Of a DNA stretch of 64,000 bases, positions 10,501 to 23,125 are shown in pieces (position 1 is the stretch's first letter; every line of letters begins with the position of its first letter). A program made the position numbers and the translations under genes. Origin of the DNA: Absidia repens (Eukaryota > Mucoromycota > Mucoromycetes > Mucorales > Cunninghamellaceae). Under the pieces are notes generated by a model that worked only from the letters and a program-made list of their open reading frames with translations, was not told where the DNA came from and made no database searches. The stretch spans positions 248,001 to 312,000 of the forward strand of contig MCGE01000004.1 in the NCBI GenBank assembly GCA_002105175.1. Direction: 5' to 3'.

Positions 10501-13500
10501 TATCAAGGTATAATGCGTCCCTTTTTTTTCAAAAATAAGCCAAGAGTTAGTTAGTTTCAGTAATCATCCAAGCCATCTATTGTTCGTTTTTTCCTCCCTG
10601 ACTTACTCTTGAGACTTGCTAATTTCTTCATCTGCAACTACGTCATTAAAAAGGGATCCTAAAACAAAGAGCAAATATATATTAGTCCAGTATATGATGT
10701 ATAAAAAATTACATGTATCAATATAACTTACCATGTCGTATCAAAGTAGAAGGGCCCGCAGATTTTGATTTCGATGGTGAAGGACCTCCACGACCACTAC
10801 TACGTCTGTTCCGCTGTTGTGTTTTCCAAAATATTGACTGCGAAGTTGCCTTGCTTGCCCAAAGAATGGCTTGCTCATAGACTGGACGAGGAATCTACAT
10901 AAATCAAAGGTTCAAAGTTAAATAAACCACCCCAAATAGTTCATTCTATGTATCAACTTGTCACAATCATGCTTACCGGTGATTTGGCGTTATCTAAAAG
11001 ACATTCTTCATTTATTTCAGCAATATCCGATCGGAGGAAACGGGTTAGCAAAGGATAGATAATACACCAGCGGTCTGTTTCGGGCAGGTGTTTCGTTGTT
11101 GATGATATAAACCCAATGGTCCCTATGTAAGGTAAATAGAACGTTGTACAAGTGGTTAACAGTAAAGTTTCCCTGTATATCCTTTTTTGATTTTATAATT
11201 TACCATGTCGGATCCATACACTAGGATGGCATACCAATGGTGAAACAATACCGACCAATTCCCAGAGTTTCATTTTTTGAAAGAGACCAAGATCCGCAAG
11301 ACTAGTAAGTGAGTTCAGTACCCTTTCCACTACAAATTCTTCGGCATCTATGAATATTCAATGAAATATTGAGTATATCAAGACCATCATAATCAGTTTT
11401 TGCTATAAAAGAGGGACTACCTGTAAGTGCTTGGATCATCAATGGTAAGATGTATTCCTCTAGGCTTCTTGCGCCAACAAAAGTACCAACACCCTTGACA
11501 CTTTCAAAAAACGCACTATTATAGAGAAACAAATATATCTGAGCAAGCTTCCTTTTCCGCGTGTACATTCGCTTTATATCCTTTTAACCTACCTTCGCAG
11601 CATCCAATCCTTGTCGTTCAGATAGGTGATCATATGGCTGAGTAATACATCATTGGCTTTCTGTCGACCAAAGAAAACACAAAGGCAGGTGATATCTGTC
11701 AAAAGGGCCCGCTTGACTGCACTTTCACTATCAATCAGAAGCATGGTGACTTGCTCTTGTATGACCGTTTGCAAATCTTGTAATGATGAGTCATAGGCAG
11801 TCTAGGAGTACAGGAGAGAAAGAAAAAGAAGAAAGCATCAAAGGTTAGCTGTCATTTAAATATATATATATATATATATATGGCCCTTGTCATTTCTTAC
11901 TTCAAAATCCAGCTCTTCGGCATCGATATCAGCCAGTGGAAAAGCATTGTCACTAAGCAAAAGCTAGGGAAAAAAAGATTAGATCGGAGTTCGCTATTGC
12001 ATAAATATTTTACCTGTGTCATTTCCAAAAAACGTAGAGCAGTTTCCGAGAGTAGGGCAATGCAACTTGCATAAGTCGTTCTGACCATCACATCTGGATC
12101 TGTAGCAAATTCACGGACAGAAGGCAGAATGTATTCAGGGAATATTCTTGCATTGATGGGAGAGATGGATTCGACAATGGACAGCTACAGTAAACGATTT
12201 GCCAATTAAAAAGAGCGAAAGAGAGCATTTTCAAATATTTTCATAATGGACACTTACGACTTGAGTGAGCACCTTGAGAGAATTGGATCGCACGAGGGCA
12301 GATTCATCAGTTAGAAGGACAATAACATAGGGTATTAATCGATCGAGTTTAACGTCGTCTGGGAGATGTTCCGCCAAAGCCAGAAGAATGTCCAATGCTT
12401 TCAGTTTTGAGCTTGAATATAACGTGTTTCGTAACAAGGAACAAACAAAAGATAAGATAACCAGGTAGCCTTGTTCTATTGAAAATGAGAAGAATGAGTA
12501 CGTAACATACGACACAGGAGGGAGTTAACACTTACCTCCAGAGTTCGGTGAATGGTTGCATGAATGAATACTGGTAGATTGATGGTCATAATTGGGTATG
12601 TTGAGTGTTGGTGGTAATATAATCTATGATATCAAAATAATAAAATATTCATGAAGTCAATATCACCATTGTGGTGGTTGATTAAACTTACCGATGAAGT
12701 GGTCATATTCGGTAGGTCTACAGAAAAAGAAATCGTTAAGTTCACAATAATATTATAAAGCAATTCTTTTCTTTCCATCACCTTACCAGAGAGTGTTCGT
12801 CGTCTTTCCCCAAGTTTTCCGTCTGCAAAAGTCACGCTTTCGGTTGATGATGGAATATCGTTATGTTGGAGAAGTCGAGAAATCCGATCGAAGTCATAAT
12901 ACAGTCGTTCCATTTTTTCATCGGCATCTACGAGCTTTTTATGAGGTTGTGCGACCAGAGGAAATGCTGGGGACATGTTGGACATAAAGTTTGTTTCGAC
13001 TGTTTGGATTCTTGATGGTAACGATTCACTTTTGTCTGTAAGTAGGCCCATATATTCGTGCAAAAAGTCGTAAAAGTAGTCGGGGAAAGCTTTGCCACGC
13101 CTAGAACATACAAACAGAAGATATAATTTGCATCAGCATTTCCCCTCCCCCCCCCCATTCTAAGAACTCTTTTGTTTTTCAGTAGTATTACCATTGTGAT
13201 AAGTATTTTTCGGCGGAAAACCGCTTGGTTGGATCAAGTTGAATCATGTGAAGAACCATGTCCTAAAAAAACAAACAAATGTTCAGCACCAAAAATCATA
13301 TGTAACTGGGTGTATTTGGTATTTATATTTTCTGTTGATACCTTAACATCAGGGTCACCCATTTTGTCCAGCTTCGAGGAAGGGTCGTATTCACCATTCC
13401 TGTACTTGAAGAGTTGGGAGAGGGAAAATATTGAGCTGCCTTCTAAAAACAGTTCCGCAATCACGCAACTAGAGCAAAACATGCACCCAAATAAAACAAG

Positions 13501-14623
13501 TCAGTGATGAACTACTTCCTCTCTAACCCGGCCCTTAATCTGTATCTTACCCCACAGAGAAGATATCCATCTCCGAAGTCAGTTCGCAAAAGACACTGTT
13601 GACACCAGAACCCAACTTTTTCTAAAACCAATAAACAAATCAGTACGACGTCAATATGATGGTTTGCTGGCATTCGAGACAAAATCCTTTACCAAACGTT
13701 GATCGATTTCTGTGCCAGCTTTATAAAAGCGCTCGGGAGCTATATAACAACTTCGTCGAGATGATGTATCGAAGAAGAAAGAGAAATCGGCCGGATCGTC
13801 CTATAATATATAATGATCAGTATGTCTCCAATGTAATCCTACACCCACCCGCCCCCTTTTTTTTTGGACTTACTTCTGGTAAAAATGTTGGCTTGTACGA
13901 GGCAAAGTCTACTAGATAAACCCAGTTCCAAGATGTTACCAACACATTTTCAGTTTTGATATCCCCATGATACACTTTTTGTTGATGACAGTCAGCCACA
14001 CCGCGTAGAATTTGATAGGCAATCCATTTTTTTTCCACCAGCGTCAGAAAGGGGCGTGTGCTAAGTCATTTAAAAAGTTCCCGTCAGTTTCATAGTACTT
14101 GCGGGTCAATTCAGTAGTATGGATGTTTACCTGATTCGATCATATAAACTGCTGTAAAAATATTGTCGTACCATGTATGCTGCTCCATCTGTTTCAAGTA
14201 TCTTTTGGACAGTAAAAACGTTCAAAATTTTGGATATGGCGTCATATTCATCTAATAATCCAAAAAAAGGTCAAATAGGGTGAGTACGAGTGTGTATGTC
14301 ATCAACTTCGTCATGACTCCTATTTACCTTGTAAGCGCTTGACATGCTTTCGTAAAGAGACTCCTTTCGGTTTGATAAGAATCTTTACTACTACCAAACC
14401 ATCCTTGTGTCGACCACGTATGGTTTTCATGAAGCGAGCATTTCCTAAACTATCAAGTACAAAAAAAAAAAAAGAAGTAAGCAGTTGATCCATGGTAATA
14501 GCTCACACACACATACACACACACACAAAGAGTATACCTTCGTTCATATTGAATGTCTCCGAGTTCGCTGACATAACTATCAACTACCACGACAGCATTG
14601 AAGTTGGATATATTGTTGCCCAT
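7518..14623 (-). CDS. VPS15: VPS15: regulatory pseudokinase subunit of the class III PI3-kinase complex
   Basis: Thirty-three exons from ATG 14623 to TAG 7518 keep phase throughout and give 1,543 residues (yeast Vps15 has 1,454). The N-terminus MGNNISNF is a myristoylation signal. The kinase domain (about residues 25-320) has the Vps15-typical HGDIKTEN loop (about 141-148) and DFASYKP in place of DFG. HEAT-like helical repeats follow (about 440-840; for example [25 protein letters not shown]). A WD40 propeller fills the C-terminus (about 1080-1543; for example [15 protein letters not shown]). Vps15 scaffolds the Vps34 lipid kinase for endosomal sorting and autophagy. Exon boundaries: 14623-14538, 14449-14328, 14251-14131, 14060-13874, 13800-13693, 13621-13551, 13468-13342, 13262-13192, 13100-12787, 12717-12692, 12623-12536, 12475-12258, 12184-12014, 11963-11901, 11801-11593, 11515-11421, 11347-11204, 11122-10977, 10894-10732, 10658-10607, 10520-10410, 10349-10316, 10259-10143, 10071-9867, 9788-9666, 9578-9510, 9419-9153, 9044-8960, 8882-8773, 8695-8570, 8492-8185, 8098-7875, 7788-7518. 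Confidence 0.95.
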
Positions 14624-14962
14624 TTGTCGCAGTCCAAAAGAGAAAAAGAAAAAAAAGAACAACAAAAAAAGTATTATGCGGAAGAGGAAGAAGAACAAAA
14701 AAAAATCCCAACCCACTCAAAAATCACTTGATGGGCCAGTGTCGGTGGTTCAAATGAATATAGGATCAAATCAAAGAAACTTTTTATTATAACGGGATAT
14801 TTATTGTTGGATTAAGGAACGCCTAAGGACTCATCTATAGTGCATTGTGATATACGTTGATCAAAGTATCTTTAAATCAATAATAATGAAAAATAGAAAT
14901 CAAGTTAATAGACGGACTTGAAACATAACGCTGTAAGCCATGTACAGGTTGATTATCATCAC

Positions 14963-16447
14963 TTACATGAGGTGGTCACTAAAAGCTGTAGTCAATCTTA
15001 GAGGGTTAGAAGTCGTACTTTTGATACAGTTTGGAGTTTCAAATTTAGAGGGACAAACCACTGCATGGGGAAAAAAGAAAAGAAAGGTTACTTTATATAT
15101 GTATATGTACCAAAAAATGGCTTGTTAGCTGAGAACTTACAGATTGATTTCGCATCTTGAATCCAATATTCTTTACCAATATGCACAAATCCAGTGAGTT
15201 TCAATGTATCAGATGTTCCAGATACAACTGTCAAAAGAGGGTTGTTGGTTAATTGAGGGTGTCTACTAAGGCTCATATGAAAGTAAGGGGATTTACTTAC
15301 TATCATTTTTCTGGGTCAATCGAATGATATCGATATTTGTGCCGGCGGCATAATATGAGAACTCTCGATTCCCAATCGCAGGATCGCCTTTTTTTAGTGT
15401 ATAAAAAAAAGGGAGATTGAATTAGGTGTGGGGTTACTCTTTTTTTTTTTTTTTAACACATACCGGCAGTAACCAAATGTAAATTGTTTCCATTTAAAAA
15501 CTTATTTCGTTGGTACAAGTCAAACGCAGCTATGGTTGCTATCCCAGCTCCAAGAGAATGGCTAATTTACCCAAAAAATAAAATAAAAGGTTAATTTGAT
15601 TGCCTAATAGCTGCAATATCAAAATATTTTACCCCATCACAACAACTTGATACTCTGGATATCTTGACATTTCATCGAGCATTGCTATCTGAATCGTCTT
15701 TTGCTTGGTTATATAACTATCATACATGCCTGTTATTAATATAAAATGGCGACCAATGTTAGTGCACAGTGATAATTAATCAATCATCGTTCACCTTTGT
15801 GGATTTTTGTTCCTTGACCAACTGGTGGATAGGGAAGTGGGACGTATTGCAGATCCTTTTGACGTGAATAAAGAAAAAAGAGTCATATTTTGTTGGTTAT
15901 ACACTTTTTTTTTTTTTTTTTACTATACCGTGACTACATTCTGAACAGACTTCGTTCCTATTATGAGTAAAGTGAAGAAATATTAACACTCTCTTATTCT
16001 TGACTTATAGAAATCCCACATACCAGCAAAGAGTAAATAGAAGGTTTTCTTAGAATCGTCTCGAGTGACAATACCAGTAAAGCCATTTGAGATAGACGAA
16101 TGAAAATGCAGAAGAAGGGTCGTTTGTTTCTGACAATAGGCACATTTCCATTCACCGTCTTGAGACGCAGAGGTACAATATACTGCTTTTAATATTTCTA
16201 TCAAGCTTTTGAGATAGCTGACCGTTTCTTGAGGTACGGCCTCTGGTTTTACATCGTGCGACCTCTTTTCTTCTTGTTCGAGACTTGAAAGAGCATTGCC
16301 TGACGGCATTTGGATCCGGTCTTGGATTAATGCTGGTAATGATCCAGTTATGACACTATCAGTTGGTAATATGGTAGGTAACGTGCAAGCTGTGTTCACC
16401 AAAAAAATCAGTGCAATAATGCAATCCACAAAGTAATACTTGTACAT
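14963..16447 (-). CDS. Secreted class 3 lipase (Rhizomucor/Thermomyces lipase family)
   Basis: Eight exons (16447-16024, 15957-15929, 15855-15795, 15729-15633, 15561-15464, 15387-15301, 15227-15141, 15060-14963) join in phase to 326 residues. The N-terminus MYKYYFVDCIIALIFLVNTA is a signal peptide, followed by a roughly 80-residue Pro/Ser-containing segment that may be a propeptide. The catalytic triad is visible: nucleophile Ser206 in GHSLGAG, Asp238 in TAGDPAIG, and His281 in VHIGKEYWI. Several cysteines suggest disulphides. The family hydrolyses triacylglycerols or related esters outside the cell; the substrate here is not known. The ATG at 16447 is used because it begins the signal peptide. 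The gene is divergent from MCC-beta, with about 555 bp between them. Confidence 0.92.
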
Positions 16448-17002
16448 TTTCAACGGAACAATTTGAGGAGAACAGATAATTTTTCTTGGTATTTATCTTC
16501 TTTTTTTTTTTAAAAAAAAAAAAATAGTGATGTTTTCTTTGATCTACAAAGTCTATCATCAGCTTGCAGTGAAAATCATTTCTTCTTCCATATTACATAT
16601 AGTTGGTTTTTCAAAGACCGACATACAGCATGAAGATGCGAAGTTGAAGGAAGATCGTTGTTTATAGTCTCAAAAATAGCATGTTATAAAATAAATTTTT
16701 AATTTATTTGCGAGGGCTTTTAAAGATATACAATATACTAATATTGTGGTTTTATTGTTTGCTTGATTTAATTTCCAAGGGCATGGTGCTGATACTGAAT
16801 GATAGATGGTACGTGACTCCGCAATTTTTTCTTTTTACCGTGGGAAAAAGCTCATGGTTTTATTTCCCCACGAATTTTTTTATCTTGGATACCTCTTTCT
16901 TTTATCTCTCCCCCTCCCCTTTTTTTAACACCCCTCTTTCCTCCCTCTGTACTCCCCCTCCCTTTCCCCTGCACATTTTTATAGTTATCTATCTTTATTA
17001 CT
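16448..17002. promoter_or_regulatory. Divergent intergenic region between the lipase and MCC-beta genes
   Basis: These 555 bp separate two divergent start codons and must hold both promoters. There are A/T homopolymers near 16500-16523 and a pyrimidine-rich tract (about 16880-16980) just before the MCC-beta start. I did not identify a specific factor site. Confidence 0.5.
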
Positions 17003-19699
17003 ATGCTATCTGCACGTCTCAGTCAAGCAACTCGAATGGTCTCAAGACATTCCTTCACGTTGAACAAGGCCTCCATTGTACGCGGTTATCATGTCTTTCA
17101 TGAAGACCAGGCCAATATTTTACCAAACAAGGTGGAAACCGCCAGCAATTCATTCAAGGTAATATCAAAACCAGGAAGGTTGAATCGCTCTCTCCCTCTC
17201 TCTACTGTTCATTGACTTCACTTGTGTTATTATTATTATTATTTTTTCTGTAGGAAAATGCTGCAAAGATGAATGCATTGATAGAAGATTTGGAGCTGAA
17301 AACTGAAAAGATCAAGCTAGGTAAGTAGTTATGTGAACTTCACGTATGCTATGTAAAGTTTCATACTTATGTTTCTATGTATCTTAGGCGGTGGTGAAGC
17401 TGCACGCAAGCGTCATTTGTCAAGAAACAAGATGTTGCCACGAGACAGGTAAGAACGTGTTTGGCGGTATGCCTGTATACCTGCGTTTACTAACTTATCT
17501 TTCCATCCTCCCTTCGTTCTCAGAATTAACCGTTTATTGGATCCCAAGTAAATATCAGGTGCAACTGTAAATGACAGCAATGATGTTTTCTAACACCTCT
17601 TCTCTTCTAGTTCGCCTTTCCTTGAACTGTCTCAACTTGCTGGTTATGAATTATATGACGACGATGTCCCAGCTGGTGGTGTTATTAGCGGTATTGGCAG
17701 AGTTAGCGGGTAAGAACATACATTGTAAATATATACATGTATTGTTTGAAAGCACTTTGACTAACTGTAGATATTTACTTTCCATAATAGTGTTGAATGT
17801 ATGGTTGTCGCAAATGACCCAACTGTTAAAGGTGGCTCATACTACCCCATCACTGGTAAATGATCCCCCCCACAAACTCAGACATTTTAATAACATAACA
17901 TGAGACTGATAACTATCTAATATATTTTATAGTGAAGAAGCATCTTCGTGCTCAAGAAATCGCCAAGGAAAACAACTTACCTTGTGTCTATTTAGGTAAA
18001 TCATGAAAAAGGAAGCACATGTAGGAAAGGGAATATGACAGGGGGATATTTAACCAAGAGGCTAAAATACTGTATATGGGTATTGTATAGTTGATTCTGG
18101 TGGTGCCAATCTTCCTCGCCAAGCCGATGTCTTCCCTGATCGTGAACATTTTGGTCGTATCTTCTACAACCAGGTAAAAAAAAAAAAAGCACCTCAACTG
18201 TATTGATAGCTAGCTCTTTCATTCTAACAACGAACTAACGTTACATTACATTTATTTTATATTTTTCTGAAAAATATAGGCAAATATGTCTGCCAAGGGC
18301 ATTCCTCAAATTGCTGCTGTGATGGGTTCCTGTACTGCCGGTGGTGCCTATGTCCCTGCCATGTCTGACGAGAGTATCATTGTCAAAAAGCAAGGGACCA
18401 TCTTTTTAGCGGGTCCTCCTTTAGTGAAGGCTGCTATTGGGGAAGACATCAGTGCTGAAGATCTTGGTGGTGCTGATTTACATTGTAAGTTTAATTTATC
18501 TTTTTTTTTTATTATTCTTTGAGGAAATCAATTCACATCTATCTCCATGACTCATCTTTTTTTTTCGTTACTTTTTGGCATTTAGGTCGTACTTCTGGTG
18601 TCACTGATCACTATGCACTGGATGATGAACATGCCCTTGTCCTTGCTCGCCGAGTCGTTGCTAATTTGAATCGTACCAAGAACGTTCAGGTAAGGAGGGA
18701 GAATCAAACAACAAGCTAGGTGTAGCAATTAGAAAAAAAAAAAAAAAAAAAATTAACTCAATCCCTCTTTTTTTTTTTTTTTTTTTTTTTTTTGGTTTGG
18801 TTTGGATCACTATGATAATAGCTCGCTATGCGTACACCAGAAGAACCATTATACTCAGCTGATGAAATTGGTGGTATTATCGGGGACAATCTACGCAAGC
18901 CCTTTGACAGCAAGAATCTCATTGCCCGCATTGTGGACGGCAGCCGCTTCTCTGAATTCAAGGAGCATTATGGCACCACATTGGTAACTGGGTTTGCTCA
19001 TATCCACGGTCATCCTGTCGGTATCATTGCCAACAACGGTATTCTCTTCTCCGAATCTGCTTTGAAGGGTGCTCATTTCATTGAACTCTGCTCCCAACGT
19101 GGTATTCCTTTGGTCTTTTTACAAAACATCACTGGGTTCATGGTGGGCTCATCTGCTGAAGCTGGCGGTATTGCAAAGAATGGTGCAAAATTGGTCAATG
19201 CCGTGTCGTGTGCCAAGGTGCCCAAGTTTACCATCATCACAGGTGGAAGTTTCGGTGCTGGTAACTATGGTATGTGTGGTCGCGCCTATTCTCCTCGATT
19301 CTTGTGGATGTACCCTGTAAGTTTATATAAGGAATGAAAATACAACACAAGGCGTGTTTAACTCAAGGATACTAACCAATTTTTTTGTTTTTGTTTTATG
19401 AATAGAACGCCCGTATTTCTGTGATGGGTGGTGAACAAAGTGCTAATGTGTTGGCTCAAATCACTCGGGAAAGCAAGGCCAAAAAGGGATTGACTTGGAC
19501 TAAAGAAGAAGAAGAACAATTCATGGAACCTATTCGGGAAAAATATGAAAAGGAAGGCCACCCTTACTTCTCCAGTGCTCGTTTGTGGGACGACGGTGTG
19601 ATCAATCCCAAGGATACTCGCAGTGTGCTTGGTTTGGGCTTGAGTGCTAGTATGAATGCTCCTATTGAAAAGACGCAATTCGGTGTCTTTAGAATGTAG
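17003..19699 (+). CDS. MCCB: Methylcrotonoyl-CoA carboxylase beta subunit, mitochondrial
   Basis: Twelve exons (17003-17158, 17254-17320, 17388-17448, 17524-17547, 17611-17709, 17791-17855, 17933-17995, 18091-18173, 18280-18484, 18586-18689, 18822-19316, 19406-19699) join to 571 residues, close to human MCCC2 (563). Residues 1-25 are rich in Arg/Ser and lack acidic residues, as in a mitochondrial presequence. The carboxyltransferase halves are clear: [17 protein letters not shown] and [17 protein letters not shown] in the first, and [22 protein letters not shown] and [20 protein letters not shown] in the second. The enzyme carboxylates 3-methylcrotonyl-CoA in leucine breakdown, together with a biotinylated alpha subunit that is not in this window. 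MCC is preferred over propionyl-CoA carboxylase because of the [21 protein letters not shown] segment. Confidence 0.94.
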
Positions 19700-19941
19700 T
19701 TTGATTTTAATTTAGTCTCTCCACTTCCCTTTCCCTCCTCCCTTTAGTTTTATACATATATTGTTTTTTATTGTCATATAGATTTACCACGCTACCTTTT
19801 TTTATTTTTCAAACATCCAATAAAAGCACTCGTCCGGGGTTTAAAATTCCGGCTTCCCTTCACTTTTTTTTTTTTATTTTTTTTTTTTTTTTTTTGTTTA
19901 TCACTTCCTTCTTCCTTATATAAATATAGAATCTTCTCCCA

Positions 19942-20244
19942 ATGCCGTCCTCCTGCCAAGAAATTCGACAAGAACTTATTGATTGTATGTTAAAGTCCAA
20001 TTGTGTTTTGGTGAAGGGGAATACAGTGTCTGAATGCTTCAAGAAAGAACATGAAAACGATGTCCCAACAGAATGTCAAAGTATTAAACGAAGTTATGCT
20101 GACTGCCGACGAGGCATGGTATGTGTTTCAGTGAAGGCAACAAATAACATATATCCTCTTTGCTAAATCTTTTTTTTTTCTTTTTTTTTTTTTGACTTGT
20201 AGCTTGATCCACGTATGCGATTCAGGGGAAACAAAACGCAATAA
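19942..20244 (+). CDS. PET191: COA5/PET191, cytochrome c oxidase assembly factor
   Basis: Two exons (19942-20118, 20203-20244) encode a 72-residue protein. It has a twin CX9C arrangement (Cys5-Cys15 and Cys45-Cys55) plus two extra cysteines at 21 and 32. The order of motifs (SCQEIRQELIDCMLKSNCVL, then ECQSIKRSYADCRRGM and a short basic tail with RFRGN) matches the Pet191/COA5 family. These proteins are imported through the Mia40 pathway into the intermembrane space and are needed for complex IV assembly. The protein is shorter than yeast Pet191 (108) but near animal COA5 length (about 74). Confidence 0.9.
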
Positions 20245-20633
20245 GTATGCATCAACAGCTTGCCACGCAGCGACAGCACTCCCTTAGTATAGTCTTCGCC
20301 CGTTCTATGTATTATTTACGTAATTTTATTATTGTTTTCTTTATTGCTTTATATTTTATATTCCTCTACCTACCGGGTCAATGGATCTTCTGCTCCCGTG
20401 ACGGCATGGGTACCCTTGTATTATACGATCACGCTCTCCTTTTTATTATTATTCGTCTCTACGTTACTGTTCAAAAAAAAATTGATCTCCTTTAATAAAG
20501 CAATATATTATTACCATCATTTCTGTCTTTTATTCCATCAATGTGCCATTTTATTGAGTGCTTCACGGAATATATATTAGCCTTCAAGTGCCTTTAGGTT
20601 TTTATATATGTGACCATTTCAAAAAATATATCA
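20245..20633. other. Intergenic, COA5 3' region and tRNA-Lys upstream region
   Basis: No protein gene is evident. The last 33 nt carry a TATATA box (about 20603-20609) and the TTCAAAAAATATATCA element directly before the tRNA. Confidence 0.5.
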
Positions 20634-20705
20634 GCCTTGCTAGCTCAATCGGCAGAGCGTGAGACTCTTAATCTCAAGGTTGGGGGTTCGACCCCCCCGT
20701 AGGGC
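20634..20705 (+). tRNA. tRNA-Lys (anticodon CTT), copy 2
   Basis: The 72-nt cloverleaf is identical in sequence to the copies at 5832 and 58312 but lies on the plus strand. There is no intron. A TATA-like box is at -31 to -25 and the A-rich element at -16 to -1. Downstream runs of T (CTTTTG, then TTTT) provide the pol III terminator. An LTR end begins 52 nt beyond the 3' end. Confidence 0.97.
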
Positions 20706-20757
20706 TTTATCTTTTGTTTTGCTCAGTCTTCTGACTGAGTATGAATGACTTCTCCGT

Positions 20758-21222
20758 TGTTACGGCTAATTTTGGTTATCAGGTCGTAACTGGAATTTGT
20801 TTTTGTAGGTTTTTATTTTTTATAGAGTGGGCACCAGAACTTTTTAGGATCAAGTTCGACCATGTGTAGTGCTACGGATGGAATTGGTATGAAACTTGTA
20901 ACAAGGTAGTGTTTCTGTAGCGTTTTATGTATTTTTGTAGTGAGCACCAGAATCTTTTGGTTTAGCTTCAACCGTTTGTATGTAGTAGATGAAAATAAAA
21001 TATAGACTTCATAGTCCGGATTGTGATGTATTATTTTCAAACATGAAGATAAAAAGGTCAATTTAATAAATGAAGACCTAGATCAAGTCAAAAAAGATAA
21101 AGAAAATATATATTGTAGACTCAGTCGTCAAAAGTTGCAGTAAAAGAAAGACAAGCTTTGGGCGGTTAAAATAACCCTGATAATAAATTTATTGATAAAA
21201 TAAAATAATAGTATAAAGATCG
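20758..21222 (-). repeat. LTR-family fragment, copy d
   Basis: On the minus strand this segment ends TTAGCCGTAACA, the same terminus as the LTRs at 5051 and 42856. Internal blocks shared with the family include TCTGGTGCTCACT and AAAAACCTACAAAAAC, the latter twice. It matches the fragment at about 42155-42453 over most of its length. The other terminus (TGTCG) was not found, so the copy is truncated or diverged. It begins 52 nt after tRNA-Lys copy 2, with the TAACA end facing the tRNA. Confidence 0.65.
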
Positions 21223-21587
21223 ATCGATTCTTCTCCCCCTCAGTATTAATACTCATTTTTAAAAAGACTTCTGCTTGTTGAATTTCATTACTGAATTTTT
21301 AAAATTCCGCTATCAAGCGCTCAGAGTAATACCTTTTTTGGTGTATTCTGTACTCTTAGTATTGCATGTTAATTTCTTCTGCGTAAGTCGATCATAGGGT
21401 AAAGATACAAATTTGGTCAATCGTTTTTGTCTCAAACTCTTTACTAGACATTGAAATGTGTTTCTCTCCTCGTTTTTTTTTTTTTTTTTCCCTACACGCA
21501 TATGCAGTGTACTATACAATACAATGTAAATATACACATCCGACAAGACCAACTAAACATAGGAAAGACAAGATAAAAGTAAAAAGA

Positions 21588-23125
21588 CAAAACATATTTT
21601 ATTCAAATGAAAAGATACATCATGACAGCTAAACTAAGCTAGGCAAATGGTGATAATATGACATACACCTCAAAGGGAGAGATTAGGGGTCGGGATATAT
21701 GTAAATGTAAAGTATGTATAGAAATATAGAGTGTGTGGTGTTGAGGGGTACGTTATTTTAGGATAAATGTACTCTTAGGCAAGGTAGTCTGACGAAAAGG
21801 GAAACTATTCTAAGGTGAATGACAAATTATTCTACAGTGATGGATAAACTAAACCAGGCCGAATTGCTCCATCTTGTCTGAAAATGCACCAACAAAAGAG
21901 AACTACCCTGTTTACGGTGTTGTATGTTGTTGACTGTTGTAAAAATGGGAGCTTTTTTTTTTTTCTGTATCCACCACAAAAAGATTCCCCGCAAGAGAAA
22001 AAACATATATATTAAATCCCGCCCATGTCCGTATTTATGTACTCTTTTTCCTTTTTTTTCAGCATTCAACTTTTTTGAGGTTATATTGGACCTAGATTAG
22101 AATCAGGACTAGGTTAGAAGGGGTTTCGGCTCAGGGATCACAGCATGCATGGGGGAACCTTTTCATTTTGGATCTAGGATTTTGAGCCACCATTATTTGG
22201 CTTATTAGAGTATTCATAAGCTTAGTTTAGTTTCAGTTTATCTATAGTTTGTATATACATCTGAATAAAGTCTGTTTGTTCTCCTTACTTCAATGACAAA
22301 TTTACTAATAGTATCTATCATGTGTTTATTAATAGTTTCTACCAAGTGCTGCGCAATAGATACCTTTTTACTACCAGAACCTCTTTTGATTTGTATTGAC
22401 CGTTCGCTATCCTTCAATAAAAGATACTCCTTTATAGTCTTCCTTCCTATGTTTTGTCCACTGTATCGACCCCCGACTTACAAAAAGGTTGTTTTTAGTT
22501 AGTATTGTGCATTTTCAACAAATCTCACAGTAGCCTTTTTCAATAAATCCTTCCAATGAATCACTTGTTACATTGAACCCATTCATTTAGTTTTAGTATT
22601 TATCAATATACTTCAATAAAGTATGTCTTTTAGTTAATTAACCATTCTCTGAATTATCTAATGACGAACAAGTGTTGCTAGTGTTGTTGTCATGTTAGTA
22701 TCCAAGCAAATGCCTACTTCCTAGTTCATCCAATATGACTACTGACCTCCCTGTGCCCACGAAAAGGTTGGTAGCCTTAAATCACTTTATTAATAATAGC
22801 TATAGTCATACTCGACTAATCGTGTAAATGAATCTAGGTCATGCTCTGCTCGTAGCTGACCAAAAAGAGTATTTTGTACTGCTCTCCAACTTAACTATGA
22901 CTACATACCCCGCCTTTCTGAGACTTTGTGACTAATTTGACAATTCTAGCTCCCGTTAATATGAAACGTGGCCGGCCCTACAATTTATATCAATCAACCT
23001 CGACCGTGTCACCAGTATAACCTCCACTTGGATTGGATATACTGTATATAACCAGTTCGTTATTTCTGTTTTTATTTTTTCTTGAGTGCGGTATAGTAAA
23101 AAAAGAACTCCAAACTGAAGCCAGT
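21588..23125 (+). repeat. Dispersed repeat R1, copy b (longest copy)
   Basis: The left arm is at about 21588-21650 (ACATATTTTATTCAAATG...CTAAACTAAGCTAG) and its inverse partner at about 22210-22280 (AGCTTAGTTTAG...CTGAATAAAGTC). The core with the CCTTTTCATTTTGGATC marker is at about 22065-22285. Further blocks to 23125 match the right side of copy a, including a shared segment before ACTGAAGCCAGTTG. No protein-coding frame is present. Confidence 0.6.

Noticed and set aside
16448..16453. TTG start two codons upstream of the lipase ATG
   Set aside because: Nuclear genes start at ATG, and the ATG at 16447 directly begins a good signal peptide.
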